From: CAYFHQ01 sp964342805
GTDB taxonomy: Bacteria; Bacillota; Clostridia; Peptostreptococcales; Acidaminobacteraceae
Reading direction: 5' to 3'
DNA: 64,000 nt
Assembly (NCBI GenBank): GCA_964342805.1
Contig: CAYFHQ010000011.1
Coordinates: 5,405 to 69,404 of the forward strand
Part shown: positions 50,611-58,905 of the stretch, in pieces
Numbering within the stretch: position 1 is the stretch's first letter
Layout: each line of letters opens with the position of its first letter
Made by a program: the position numbers and the translations under genes
The notes under the pieces: model-generated
Databases searched by the model: none
The model's input: the letters and a program-made list of their open reading frames with translations, nothing else
Told to the model about the DNA's origin: nothing

Positions 50611-53271
50611 CTATTCTTTGGCCTTTTTCCTCAGTGTCTCTGCAACCTCTTCTGTCAAGGCGTCCTCCAGGCTTGCTCCAGGTTTCCCCTGGGAGGTCAA
50701 ATGATCTTGATGGAGCTCGTCTTCGGCCAGGGTCACCTGTTCCAGCAGGTCGCTGGCCGACAGCAAGTGGGCACCTGCTCCTCGGATGATGATTTGTTGC
50801 AGGCCGTCGGACGTTGCCACCGTGATGTTGAACTTGGTCTGGTTGCTATGGGCAAACTTCTCAATGAAGTGGTCGGCGGTTTGTGCCTCCCCCGTAAAGA
50901 CCACCTGGATGTTTTGGTGGGTCTCCACAGACTCCTTGCGACCTTCCACTCGGTAGGCGTCAAAAACGATCATGATCTGACACTTTCTCAAAGGTTGGTA
51001 GTTGCTCATGATGTCAATCAACCGCTTGCGGGCGGCCTCCATGTTGTCCTTGGACAGGTCCAAAAGTTCAGGCCAGGCATGGATGATATTATAGCCGTCT
51101 ACCAGGAGGTAGTCTTCTGCTCCCCGCTTGCGACTGGATAACCTACCAGCCCCAGCGGGACCTGAGGTGGTCAGGGACGTGTAATAGGATTCTTTGGCCC
51201 CTCTTTGCTTCTTCCAGACCCCTTTTTTTCCTTGGTTAGCTCCACCAGAGCTATTAATTAAGGCGTCAATTTCCTCTAAACTGATGGCCTCTTCCACAGA
51301 AACGTTACGGGGGTCTTCTAGCTCATGGGTTTTTTTGACTTTTGGTGCCTTCCAAACATACTCCAAGTGCATATGTTGGTCTACTTGGTCCCACGGAACC
51401 AGGAAACCTGTACCCTTGGTACAGAAGACTGATCCTGTTGGATTCAAGACGTCTTGGTCTGGGTCATAAGCGGCTTGCCCAATGACGTGGTCGGAGTTGT
51501 GGCACCTGTTGTAGCCGTCCAGGGCTAGGGACAAGCGCCCTTCCCCCTTGGTATAGGCATTCACTTCTTGCTGGTAGTTGCGTAGGGTTACCACTGGGGC
51601 ACTTCCGGTCAGTACAGCATAAGCCCCGTCGGTGCTTTCAATGTGACTGGTCCCCTTCATATTGCCCACGTCGGTCATGGCACGCCCCACCATGGCCTCC
51701 GGCAGAATCAGCCGAAAGCGGTAGTAAGGCTCTAGAAGGACAGTGTCCGCCTTCATGAGACCTTGGCGAAGGGCCCTAAAGGTTGCCTCCCTAAAGTCCC
51801 CACCGGCCGTATGTTTGTTGTGGGCCCTGCCTGTTACCAGGGTTATCTTCATGTCTGTCACATGGGCTCCAATCAAGACACCCTTATGGGCCTTTTCATG
51901 GAGATGAGTTAAGACCAAGCGTTGGTAGTTGCGGTCTAATATATCCTCACGGCAGTCCGCATCAAAAACCAGGCCACTGCCCCTTGGGCCAGGTTCCAGT
52001 AGCAGGTGGACTTCAGCATAATGACGCAGGGGCTCAAAGTGGCCCACCCCCTCCACCGTATTTTCAATGGTTTCCTTGTAGACCACTTGGCCATTGTCAA
52101 AGGATATGGCATGACCAAATCGTTCTAAGATCAAGGTTTCCAGGATTTCCAGTTGAACGGCCCCCATGACCTGGATGTTGATCTCTTGTAAGACTTCGTT
52201 CCAGGTCACCTGGAGTTCAGGCTCCTCTTCTTCCAGTTCCCGTAGCTTGGGGAGGATTTGAGGTGGGTCCAGGTCCTCCGGTAGGACCAGGCGATAGGCC
52301 AAAACGGGTTCCAGTCTGGGTGGTGTTGATTCTGCTTCACTTCCCAGGCCGTCTCCCGGCTTGCTGGCTGTAAGACCCGTGACTGCACACACTTGACCCG
52401 CCTGGGCCAAAGGAACAGCCTTGAATTTTTCACCCGAGTAGAGGCGAATTTGGTTGACCTTTTCTTCAATGTCTCCTTGGGCAACCAGGTCTTTGACGCC
52501 CAGTTGACCCCCAGTGATTTTGAGATGGGTCAGGCGGTTGCCTTGGTCGTCTCTCGTAATTTTAAAGACTTTGGCCCCGAAGGTCCTAGGGTATTCTAGC
52601 GGTTTGGTATAGCTTTCAAACCCTTCAAGGAAGGCTTCAACCCCTTCCTGTTTTAGGGCAGAACCAAAATAGACAGGGAAGGCCTGGCGGTTGGCGACCA
52701 GGTCCACAATTTGTGACGCTTGGATGGCTCCGGTCTCCAAATAGTGGTCCATGATAGCCTCGTCACAAAGGGCCAGTTGCTCGTCCCGCTCGGTTAGACC
52801 CCGGTCAAAGGCTATACACCCGCCCCCCAGTTCCTTTTGTAACTTGTCCATGACCCAGTCAGGGTCCGTGCCTGGCTGGTCCATCTTGTTAACGAAGATA
52901 AAGGTAGGTACCTGATAGAATTTCAAAAGTTCCCACAGGGTTCTCGTATGACTTTGGACCCCGTCTGCCCCGCTGACCACCAAAATAGCGTAGTCCAGGA
53001 CCTGGAGGGTCCGCTCCATCTCCGCAGAAAAATCCACGTGACCTGGGGTGTCCAAGAGGGTGAGTTCCATTTGGTCAAAGGCCAGAATGGCCTGCTTGGA
53101 AAAAATCGTAATCCCTCGAGCCTTTTCAATGGCATTGGTGTCTAGGAAGGCGTCTTTATTGTCCACTCGGCCAGGTTTTCGTATGGCACCACTTATATAC
53201 AGGAGACTTTCAGACAGGGTGGTTTTCCCTGCGTCTACATGGGCCAGGATGCCGACGTTTAGTTTCTTCAT
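50611..53271 (-). CDS. TetM-like ribosomal-protection GTPase fused to a Rae1/YacP-like NYN nuclease domain
   Basis: An 886-residue fusion. Residues 1-650 are an EF-G/TetM-type GTPase: AHVDAGKTT (G1, 10-18), DTPGHVDF (G3), NKMDQPG (G4), plus the domain IV-V region (HKGVLIGAHVTDMKI, YYRFRLILPEAMVGRAMTDV). A linker follows, then a NYN/PIN-like domain at about 720-855: LLVDGYNIIHAWPEL (D725), IVFDAYRVEG, FTGEAQTADHFIEK (D800), VATSDGLQQ (D822), close to Bacillus Rae1 (YacP), an endonuclease that cuts mRNA in the ribosomal A site. GAGGAA lies before the ATG. The role could be antibiotic resistance, ribosome rescue or mRNA cleavage on stalled ribosomes; which one is not decidable here. Confidence 0.88.
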   Translation of the reverse strand: MKKLNVGILAHVDAGKTTLSESLLYISGAIRKPGRVDNKDAFLDTNAIEKARGITIFSKQAILAFDQMELTLLDTPGHVDFSAEMERTLQVLDYAILVVSGADGVQSHTRTLWELLKFYQVPTFIFVNKMDQPGTDPDWVMDKLQKELGGGCIAFDRGLTERDEQLALCDEAIMDHYLETGAIQASQIVDLVANRQAFPVYFGSALKQEGVEAFLEGFESYTKPLEYPRTFGAKVFKITRDDQGNRLTHLKITGGQLGVKDLVAQGDIEEKVNQIRLYSGEKFKAVPLAQAGQVCAVTGLTASKPGDGLGSEAESTPPRLEPVLAYRLVLPEDLDPPQILPKLRELEEEEPELQVTWNEVLQEINIQVMGAVQLEILETLILERFGHAISFDNGQVVYKETIENTVEGVGHFEPLRHYAEVHLLLEPGPRGSGLVFDADCREDILDRNYQRLVLTHLHEKAHKGVLIGAHVTDMKITLVTGRAHNKHTAGGDFREATFRALRQGLMKADTVLLEPYYRFRLILPEAMVGRAMTDVGNMKGTSHIESTDGAYAVLTGSAPVVTLRNYQQEVNAYTKGEGRLSLALDGYNRCHNSDHVIGQAAYDPDQDVLNPTGSVFCTKGTGFLVPWDQVDQHMHLEYVWKAPKVKKTHELEDPRNVSVEEAISLEEIDALINSSGGANQGKKGVWKKQRGAKESYYTSLTTSGPAGAGRLSSRKRGAEDYLLVDGYNIIHAWPELLDLSKDNMEAARKRLIDIMSNYQPLRKCQIMIVFDAYRVEGRKESVETHQNIQVVFTGEAQTADHFIEKFAHSNQTKFNITVATSDGLQQIIIRGAGAHLLSASDLLEQVTLAEDELHQDHLTSQGKPGASLEDALTEEVAETLRKKAKE

Positions 53272-53376
53272 GTTGCGTGTTCCTCTTCTTCTATGTGATT
53301 GCGCTGGGCGCAGTGACTGTATTGTTCCTTCCCATTATACACTCTTCCCGACACGTGCGCTCTTTGGGAATGAAAA

Positions 53377-53402
53377 AACCACCCCGGTTTATTGGGGTGG
53401 TT
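53377..53402 (-). terminator. Terminator of the AraC-methyltransferase gene
   Basis: Stem AACCACCCC/GGGGTGGTT with a U-run on the minus strand. Confidence 0.85.
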
Positions 53403-53491
53403 GGATTGTTGCCAAAGTTGACAAGATAAAGACTACATCTACACATCCCATAGGGGGGATTAGCAACATACTTTTCTTGAAGAGTCAAGTA

Positions 53492-54676
53492 TTATAACTT
53501 CCGAGCCTTAATCACAAAAGTCACTGGCAACATTTTGGCCTTGTTGGCAAATGCACTATTGCGGAGGCTCAAATACTCCTCATCCGATTCCTCCACCAGC
53601 TCTTCCACATAGAGGCCTGCCTTGGCCAGGGCGTTGATATAGGTGGACATCTTCCGGTCAGACAAGGAAAAAACATGTCCATCCAAAGTGACTGAATACC
53701 AGGACTCGTCAAAATAATTCCGTTTGAAGATCAGGTCATCTTTTTCCGGTGCCACACACTTGTGAATGGGGTGGGACCAGCTAAAGATGAAGCTTCCTCC
53801 CGGTTTTAGATAAGAGGCAACACGCTGAAAGGTTGTCTCTAAATCCGTGGTCCATCCAATACCATAGACCGAATAGACGTAGTCAAAGTAGGCCTCTGGA
53901 AGTTCGCAGGCTTCTTCCATGGGGGAACAAACCAAGCGTACGGGATATCCCGCTTTAGCCAACTCCTTGGCAGTCTTATCTACTTGTTCCTGAGAAATAT
54001 CCAGGCCCCATAAGTCCCCAGCCCCTTTGCCTGCTAAATAGGCCAGGGACCGTCCAGTACCACAGCCAATCTCCAGGACCGACTTTCCATCAACATCCTT
54101 GAAAAACTGGTGTTTTTCCTCTGTGACAAAGGCCCCATACTTGGGCAGAGCCGTCCCACCAACCAGTTCCGTTCCCACACTCCCCCAAAAATGCTCATTG
54201 GTTGAATGGATGGCTCCTGGGTCCAGGGCAATGGACAAGGCCACTCCCGCGTCTCTTGATCCCATTATGTGCTTCCTCCGTCCTTCTTCCTTCATCATGA
54301 TTTCGTTCTCCTTTAAGACCAATTTAAAGGTGAAGGCTTGGAAGGGTTGCAGAACCGACTCCGGCCGCTGGGCCATGGTGGGCGTTATCCCATGTTCTTG
54401 TTTAAAGGCCCTGGAAAAAGCCGCTTGTGACTTGTAGCCATACTGCAGGGCCACATCAATGAGCTTGTTCCCCTTTTTTATATCAGGGATAGCTACGGTC
54501 AACCTCCGCTTGCGAATATATTCAGAAAGGGACATTTGAGCCAAAAAAGAGAACATCCGCCGAAACTCCCATTCCGAACACCCCACGATTTGAGCCAGGG
54601 TGTCATAGTCTATTTTTTCACCAAGGTGGTTTTCTATATAGTCCATTGCCAGGTTCATTTGCTTTTGCCAATCCAT
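53492..54676 (-). CDS. AraC-type HTH fused to a SAM-dependent methyltransferase
   Basis: A 394-residue fusion. Residues 1-105 are an AraC/XylS DNA-binding domain (ENHLGEKIDYDTLAQIVGCS, VALQYGYKSQAAFSRAFKQE). After a linker with RKHIMGSRDAG, residues about 150-390 are a class I methyltransferase with VLEIGCGTGRS (200-210), WGLDIS, and YSVYGIGW near motif IV. It may be a regulator whose methyltransferase modifies a small molecule or acts as a ligand sensor. CAGGAGGTGAGG precedes the ATG. Both domains are in one open frame, so it is not a frameshift artefact of two genes. Confidence 0.88.
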   Translation of the reverse strand: MDWQKQMNLAMDYIENHLGEKIDYDTLAQIVGCSEWEFRRMFSFLAQMSLSEYIRKRRLTVAIPDIKKGNKLIDVALQYGYKSQAAFSRAFKQEHGITPTMAQRPESVLQPFQAFTFKLVLKENEIMMKEEGRRKHIMGSRDAGVALSIALDPGAIHSTNEHFWGSVGTELVGGTALPKYGAFVTEEKHQFFKDVDGKSVLEIGCGTGRSLAYLAGKGAGDLWGLDISQEQVDKTAKELAKAGYPVRLVCSPMEEACELPEAYFDYVYSVYGIGWTTDLETTFQRVASYLKPGGSFIFSWSHPIHKCVAPEKDDLIFKRNYFDESWYSVTLDGHVFSLSDRKMSTYINALAKAGLYVEELVEESDEEYLSLRNSAFANKAKMLPVTFVIKARKL

Positions 54677-54780
54677 GTCCTCACCTCCTGGGAAAATTGT
54701 AACAGCGGGTGGTTGGGCTTTCTTTGCTTTTTGTGTAGTTTATTGTATAACAGCTACCCTTTAAACCCAAGCACAAAGAA

Positions 54781-54809
54781 AAAACCACCCTACAAAGTAG
54801 GATGGTTTT
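54781..54809 (-). terminator. tmRNA terminator
   Basis: Stem AAAACCA.CCTAC/GTAGG.TGGTTTT beginning 6 bases after the CCA end of tmRNA, followed by T-rich sequence on the minus strand. Confidence 0.85.
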
Positions 54810-54814
54810 CAAAT

Positions 54815-55440
54815 TGGTGGAGGCGGTGGGACATAAACTCCATTGGTTTCCCAATGGTACAGACTATATCTTGAACTTCCTAGGAAGTCCCTTGGCGTCT
54901 TATGCAGGCTTAGTATAGTTGGTGGTGCCCTGCATCCTAGTACTGCCTATTTTCACTTAGCAGCCTATAAGTCGTTACGGAGCTGTTGGGTTTCCCCACA
55001 TACCCCTCGGTATTAGCATAGTTTCCTTTAGCCTTCACCGATCAAGCCAAGTTTTCACCTATGAATCACTCCATAGGGCGACTCTTTTACGAATCGAACC
55101 CACGTCCAAAAGCATTTTACACTTGCTTTCTCCGAGCGCAGCTACCTATAAAATTCTCGCCTTCATCCTAACCAGGCAGCAGGAAGGAATCCGGTAAAGC
55201 CTCTAAAACCCAATCAGACCGAGGCCCTGCTGATCTTCGTCCCTTGCAAAGGGTTATCCGGTGACTAGAGCGGCAAGGAAGAAAAGCTCTAGTGCAGGAT
55301 AGCTGCTATGTTAGGCAGCTAGCGCGTAATTTTCATTAGCGTTTAGTTTAAGTGACCCAGTTCTTTTACGTGTACCCCAGGTCAGGAAACACGGCTCGCT
55401 TACAAATGCTCTATACCCCTGTCGAAACCTGTACGCCCCC
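54815..55440 (-). ncRNA. ssrA: tmRNA (ssrA), interrupted by a group I intron
   Basis: Read on the minus strand. The 5' end GGGGGCG (55440 down) pairs with CGCCTCC before ACCA at 54815. GTACAGGTTTCGACAGGG is the tRNA-like start. The tag frame is GCT AAT GAA AAT TAC GCG CTA GCT GCC TAA (55340-55311), giving ANENYALAA. The T arm is split: exon 1 ends GGGTTCGAT at 55093 and exon 2 starts TCCCACCGCC at 54831; joined they give a perfect T stem GTGGG/CCCAC. Gene length 626; minus the 261-base intron the product is 365 nt, a normal tmRNA size. SmpB ends 7 bp upstream. Confidence 0.95.
54832..55092 (-). other. Group I intron in the T-loop of tmRNA
   Basis: A 261-base insert with group I features on the minus strand. 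P1 forms between exon end CGAT plus intron TC and the guide GAGTCG, giving the conserved U-G pair at the 5' splice site. P2 is CCTATG/CATAGG. The P7 strands are AACTATACTA (54911-54920) and AAGATATAGTC (54862-54872), with P8 ACTTCC/GGAAGT between them. P9 is CCATTGG-GAAA-CCAATGG. The intron ends in G (54832). It has no open reading frame, so no homing endonuclease is encoded. Confidence 0.9.
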
Positions 55441-55447
55441 AGGTGGT

Positions 55448-55906
55448 TTAGCGTCGTCTACCAAGAGACTGCTTCATGCGTTTATCCGCGTCTCTTTTGG
55501 CAATCGACTGTCGTTTATCGTGGAGTTTCTTACCCCTTGCGATGGCAAGTTCCACTTTCACATAGCCTTTTGGGCTAATGTAAACCTTTAACGGAACCAA
55601 AGTAAGACCGTCCTGCTGGGTATAGCCGATCAGCTTGTTGATCTCCCGCTTGTGGAGGAGCAACTTTCTTGACCGGAGTGGGTCCACATTATAACGGTTG
55701 CCTTGTTCATAGGGGCTAATATGCATACCCGTAATGAAGACTTCGCCGTTGGTGATGTTGGCATAGGATTCCTTGATGTTCACCTTGCCCGCACGGATGG
55801 ACTTCACTTCCGTACCCGTCAGTACAATGCCTGTTTCGAAAGTGTCTTCAATGAAGAACTCGTGTCTCGCTTTTTTGTTGTTTGCTATGACTTTTCCAAT
55901 CGCCAT
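55448..55906 (-). CDS. smpB: SsrA-binding protein SmpB
   Basis: A 152-residue tmRNA-binding protein needed for trans-translation. Conserved elements: NKKARHEFFIEDTFETGIVL at the N-terminus, GTEVKSIRAGKVNIKESYA, and the C-terminal LVPLKVYISPKGYVKVELAI ending in a basic tail with KRDADKRMKQ. The start at 55906 has GAAGGTGA upstream; a 5' extension lacks similarity. The gene ends only 7 bp before the mature 5' end of tmRNA, so tmRNA is probably processed from a joint transcript. A consensus promoter lies at 55947-55975. Confidence 0.97.
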   Translation of the reverse strand: MAIGKVIANNKKARHEFFIEDTFETGIVLTGTEVKSIRAGKVNIKESYANITNGEVFITGMHISPYEQGNRYNVDPLRSRKLLLHKREINKLIGYTQQDGLTLVPLKVYISPKGYVKVELAIARGKKLHDKRQSIAKRDADKRMKQSLGRRR

Positions 55907-55946
55907 GATTTCACCTTCGTTCACAGTTTCCAATGGTTCAAGTGCT

Positions 55947-55975
55947 ATTCTAGCAGAGAGCCTACCTACTGTCAA
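55947..55975 (-). promoter_or_regulatory. Sigma-A promoter of smpB-ssrA
   Basis: Minus strand TTGACA (55970-55975), 17 bases, TAGAAT (55947-55952). Confidence 0.8.
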
Positions 55976-56027
55976 CTTTTTTGAATGTTCTGCAACAGGC
56001 CCGTCACATTCCCTCTTCCTACTATTA

Positions 56028-56105
56028 TTGTATCGCTCATTGCAAACACAATCAACTTGCACCGATACAATTTTGCTTGCCATTTCCGTTTTGTATCGCT
56101 ATATT
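56028..56105 (+). promoter_or_regulatory. pdxS promoter with three TTGTATCG elements
   Basis: TTGCCA (56077-56082), 17 bases, TATATT (56100-56105) make a good promoter. TTGTATCG occurs at 56028-56035 and 56091-56098, and inverted (CGATACAA) at 56063-56070. The last copy is inside the promoter spacer. This is a candidate binding array for a pyridoxal-linked regulator such as a PdxR/MocR protein, none of which is encoded in the window. Confidence 0.65.
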
Positions 56106-56160
56106 GTAATCAACAAGTACAAAACATCAACCAAGCAATACAATAAAGGAGATCATACAT

Positions 56161-57036
56161 ATGGAAAGAGTACAATTAAACAAAAATCTGGCACAGATGC
56201 TAAAAGGCGGCGTCATCATGGATGTGGTCAACGCAGAACAAGCCCGCATTGCCCAGGCTGCTGGCGCTTGCGCAGTCATGGCCCTGGAAAGGGTTCCTGC
56301 TGACATCCGCCGCCAGGGGGGCATAGCAAGAACGTCTGATCCAAAACTCATTCAGAGCATTCAGGAAGCGGTCTCCATTCCGGTAATGGCAAAAGTCCGA
56401 ATTGGCCACTTCGTAGAAGCGCAGATTCTTGAAGCTCTGGAAGTGGATTATATTGACGAATCCGAAGTCCTCACACCGGCCGACGACAAGTACCACATTC
56501 TAAAGGACCAGTTCAAGGTACCTTTCGTGTGCGGGGCAAAGAACCTTGGAGAAGCCCTCCGTCGTATTGCTGAAGGCGCTTCCATGATCCGTACCAAGGG
56601 AGAGCCGGGAACCGGTGACGTGGTGGAGGCTGTCAAGCACATGCGGACAATGAACGACGAAATCACGCGTATTCAGTCCCTCCAGCCTGAGCAACTGATG
56701 ACCTGGGCTAAGGACAATGGGGCTCCCTTTGACCTGGTAAAACAAATCCATGAATCAGGCAAAATTCCAGTAGTCAACTTTGCAGCTGGCGGTATTGCAA
56801 CACCCGCAGACGCTGCCCTTATGATGCAACTGGGCTGCGACGGTGTATTTGTCGGATCAGGTATTTTCAAGTCAGGCGACCCCCAAAAACGTGCTGAGGC
56901 CATTGTTCAAGCGGTTACCCACTATGACAATCCTAAAAAACTGGCAGAGATTTCTTACGACCTAGGTGAAGCCATGAGTGGCGTTGCTGTACTGGAAATC
57001 CCTCTAGAACAGCGGATGGCAGGACGCGGCTGGTAG
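56161..57036 (+). CDS. pdxS: Pyridoxal 5'-phosphate synthase, synthase subunit PdxS
   Basis: A 291-residue (beta/alpha)8 enzyme that makes PLP from ribose 5-phosphate, glyceraldehyde 3-phosphate and ammonia. Key parts: KGGVIMDVVNAEQARIAQ with D21, VMAKVRIGHFVEAQ with the Schiff-base lysine K78, the phosphate-binding KGEPGTGDVVEAVKHMR with the second lysine, and FAAGGIATPADAALM. AAAGGAG precedes the ATG. Ammonia comes from PdxT, encoded 10 bp downstream; the complex is a 12+12 assembly in known members. Confidence 0.98.
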   Translation: MERVQLNKNLAQMLKGGVIMDVVNAEQARIAQAAGACAVMALERVPADIRRQGGIARTSDPKLIQSIQEAVSIPVMAKVRIGHFVEAQILEALEVDYIDESEVLTPADDKYHILKDQFKVPFVCGAKNLGEALRRIAEGASMIRTKGEPGTGDVVEAVKHMRTMNDEITRIQSLQPEQLMTWAKDNGAPFDLVKQIHESGKIPVVNFAAGGIATPADAALMMQLGCDGVFVGSGIFKSGDPQKRAEAIVQAVTHYDNPKKLAEISYDLGEAMSGVAVLEIPLEQRMAGRGW

Positions 57037-57046
57037 GAAGGATAAA

Positions 57047-57637
57047 ATGATGGATAAAAAGCAAGTCACCATTGGTGTCCTGGCCCTTCAAGGTGCCTTC
57101 CTTGAACACATGGACCACCTCAGAGAATTAGGGGCAAGACCGAAGAAAGTACGTACTCCGGAAGATCTTGACGGCCTAGACGGCATTATTCTCCCCGGTG
57201 GAGAATCCACGGCCATGCGCAAGGGCCTTGACACCTATGGTCTCTTTGACCCCCTCCTCAAAAAAATCAGTGGCGGTCTACCCGCTTGGGGGACCTGTGC
57301 AGGCCTGATCCTTCTGAGTTCCAGTATCACCGACGACGACACGGTCCACCTGGCCCTCATGGACATGGAAACCACCCGAAATGCCTATGGCAGGCAGCTG
57401 GGCTCCTTCCACCATACCGCCCACCTCCCCTTTTTAGGAGATGCGCCCTACCCCATGGTCTTTATTCGAGCGCCTTACATTCGTCAGACTGGGCCATCGG
57501 TTACCCCCTTGGTCAAAGTGGAGGGTCGACTAGTCGCTGCCCGCCAAGGCCATATGCTGGCCACGGCTTTTCACCCTGAACTAACTGACGATTTGCGGTT
57601 CACTCGATACTTTATTGACATGTGTCTAACGCAATAA
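57047..57637 (+). CDS. pdxT: Pyridoxal 5'-phosphate synthase, glutaminase subunit PdxT
   Basis: A 196-residue class I glutamine amidotransferase that supplies ammonia to PdxS. Catalytic triad: C84 in WGTCAGLI, H176 and E178 in TAFHPELTDD. The PdxT motif LPGGESTAMRKGL is present, as is VLALQGAFLEH at the N-terminus. GGAAGGAT precedes two adjacent ATGs; I used the first. Directly behind pdxS in one operon. Confidence 0.97.
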   Translation: MMDKKQVTIGVLALQGAFLEHMDHLRELGARPKKVRTPEDLDGLDGIILPGGESTAMRKGLDTYGLFDPLLKKISGGLPAWGTCAGLILLSSSITDDDTVHLALMDMETTRNAYGRQLGSFHHTAHLPFLGDAPYPMVFIRAPYIRQTGPSVTPLVKVEGRLVAARQGHMLATAFHPELTDDLRFTRYFIDMCLTQ

Positions 57638-57673
57638 GCCAGTTCACCACAAATAGGCCATCATTATCTCACA

Positions 57674-57702
57674 TTGACAGTCAAAGACTCCTATTGTAGA
57701 AT
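57674..57702 (+). promoter_or_regulatory. Sigma-A promoter of the APH-fold kinase gene
   Basis: TTGACA (57674-57679), 17 bases, TAGAAT (57697-57702). Confidence 0.75.
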
Positions 57703-57744
57703 AACAGCAACATTCAAATTATTTTAACGACGGGAGTCTTTCCC

Positions 57745-58743
57745 ATGAAACCATACGATCAACTGACCCCAGCAGGGATCAAACGACGACTAAAAAAGGT
57801 CGCTGAGCTGGCCCTGGACTCATATGATCTGTCCATAGAAGAACTAGACTACCTGGTTGAAGAGACCAATGTCTTTTTTAAGGCCACAGGCAGTCAGGGT
57901 AAAAAGTATGCCCTTAAGGTCTTTCAAGAGGAGTCCAGCACCATTGAGGACAACCTGGCTGAAGTCTTCTTCCTCCAGGAAATTGCTGGCCGAACCTCCA
58001 TTGCCATTCCCAAGGTAGTCCCTGCCAAAAACGGAGATCCTGTTGTTTTTGTGGATTCTAAGTACACCCCCGTCGTGAAGCGGGTAGCCATCTATACATG
58101 GCTAGAGGGTGAGGACCTGGACGGCAAGGAGTCACCTGAATGGTTCAGGGAACTGGGCCGCACTGCTGCTCGGCTCCATGAGGCTACACAAGACTTGCCT
58201 ATTCCAAGAAACCTACAGCCTAAGAAATGGGACAAGGTCTTTAACTACAATGGTGAGACGGCGGTCTACCATGAAAAAAAGTATGACCACCACCTTCCGA
58301 AGGGTTTTAGGAACCTCATGGATCAAGTGATACCCTACATGGATAAAAAGTTGTTATCCTACTACGACGCAGCGGTTCCCCAATTGATCCACGCCGACCT
58401 CAACCCTTGGAACGTGCGCATCTTTGAAAAGGAAATGCGGTTATTGGATTTCGAGGAGGCCATGCTGGGCCTACCAGTCCATGACTTGGCCATTGCCCTC
58501 TTCTACTACAGACATGATCCAGCCTTTATTTATGAGGAAGTCAAGGCTGCCATTTTTGAAGGATATGAAGAGGTTCGGCCCTTGCCAGCTTTCACTGACT
58601 TCGATCTTGAGTTTTTTATGGCTGCCCGTAGGGTCAACTTTATGAACTATGTTCTCTTGATTGAGGACGATCCAAAGGCCTACTTGGAAAAGCGGATGGC
58701 CCGGGCTCAGGAGTTTGTTGAGGTCTTTGACGTCCTCCTGTAA
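57745..58743 (+). CDS. Aminoglycoside-phosphotransferase-fold kinase
   Basis: A 332-residue protein kinase-like small-molecule kinase (PF01636 type). N-lobe with ATP-contact stretch TNVFFKATGS...KYALKVFQ; catalytic loop HADLNPWNVRIF (HxDxxxxN) and metal motif LLDFEEAMLG. The family phosphorylates aminoglycosides, homoserine, choline or sugars; the substrate is unknown. The arrangement IHADLNPWN is closer to the YtmP/homoserine-kinase-like branch than to resistance enzymes. GGAG is 10 bases before the ATG. Single gene with own promoter and terminator. Confidence 0.87.
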   Translation: MKPYDQLTPAGIKRRLKKVAELALDSYDLSIEELDYLVEETNVFFKATGSQGKKYALKVFQEESSTIEDNLAEVFFLQEIAGRTSIAIPKVVPAKNGDPVVFVDSKYTPVVKRVAIYTWLEGEDLDGKESPEWFRELGRTAARLHEATQDLPIPRNLQPKKWDKVFNYNGETAVYHEKKYDHHLPKGFRNLMDQVIPYMDKKLLSYYDAAVPQLIHADLNPWNVRIFEKEMRLLDFEEAMLGLPVHDLAIALFYYRHDPAFIYEEVKAAIFEGYEEVRPLPAFTDFDLEFFMAARRVNFMNYVLLIEDDPKAYLEKRMARAQEFVEVFDVLL

Positions 58744-58800
58744 GCTGTCCCTGCAGATTGTCACTGGCAGTAGACCTAGTTTCCAATCACACACATGCAT

Positions 58801-58846
58801 AAAGGGACATGGTAGGGTCAGTATTCTGGCCACACCATGTCCCTTT
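58801..58846 (+). terminator. Terminator of the APH-fold kinase gene
   Basis: Perfect 13-base stem AAAGGGACATGGT/ACCATGTCCCTTT followed by T-run. Confidence 0.9.
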
Positions 58847-58869
58847 TTTTCCAGCTATAAAGTGGCAAA

Positions 58870-58899
58870 AAAAGAAGATGTCCTCAGACACCTTCTTTT
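58870..58899 (-). terminator. Terminator of the HAD phosphatase gene
   Basis: Stem AAAGAAG.TGTC/GACA.CTTCTTT just downstream of the minus-strand stop. Confidence 0.65.
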
Positions 58900-58905
58900 A
58901 TCTTC

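Noticed and set aside
50611..53271. Simple call as a tetracycline resistance gene (tetM)
   Set aside because: Similarity is to the whole translational GTPase class, and the C-terminal nuclease-like domain is absent from TetM; resistance cannot be inferred.
53492..54676. Ada-type DNA repair regulator
   Set aside because: AraC-type HTH plus methyltransferase resembles Ada only in outline; the Ada zinc/cysteine domain and the PCHR active site are missing, and the enzyme domain is SAM-dependent.
54832..55092. Intron-encoded homing endonuclease
   Set aside because: The insert is only 261 bases and has no long open frame.
55440..55460. A separate sigma-A promoter directly before tmRNA
   Set aside because: Only 7 bases separate the smpB stop from the tmRNA 5' end, and no -10-like hexamer is in place.
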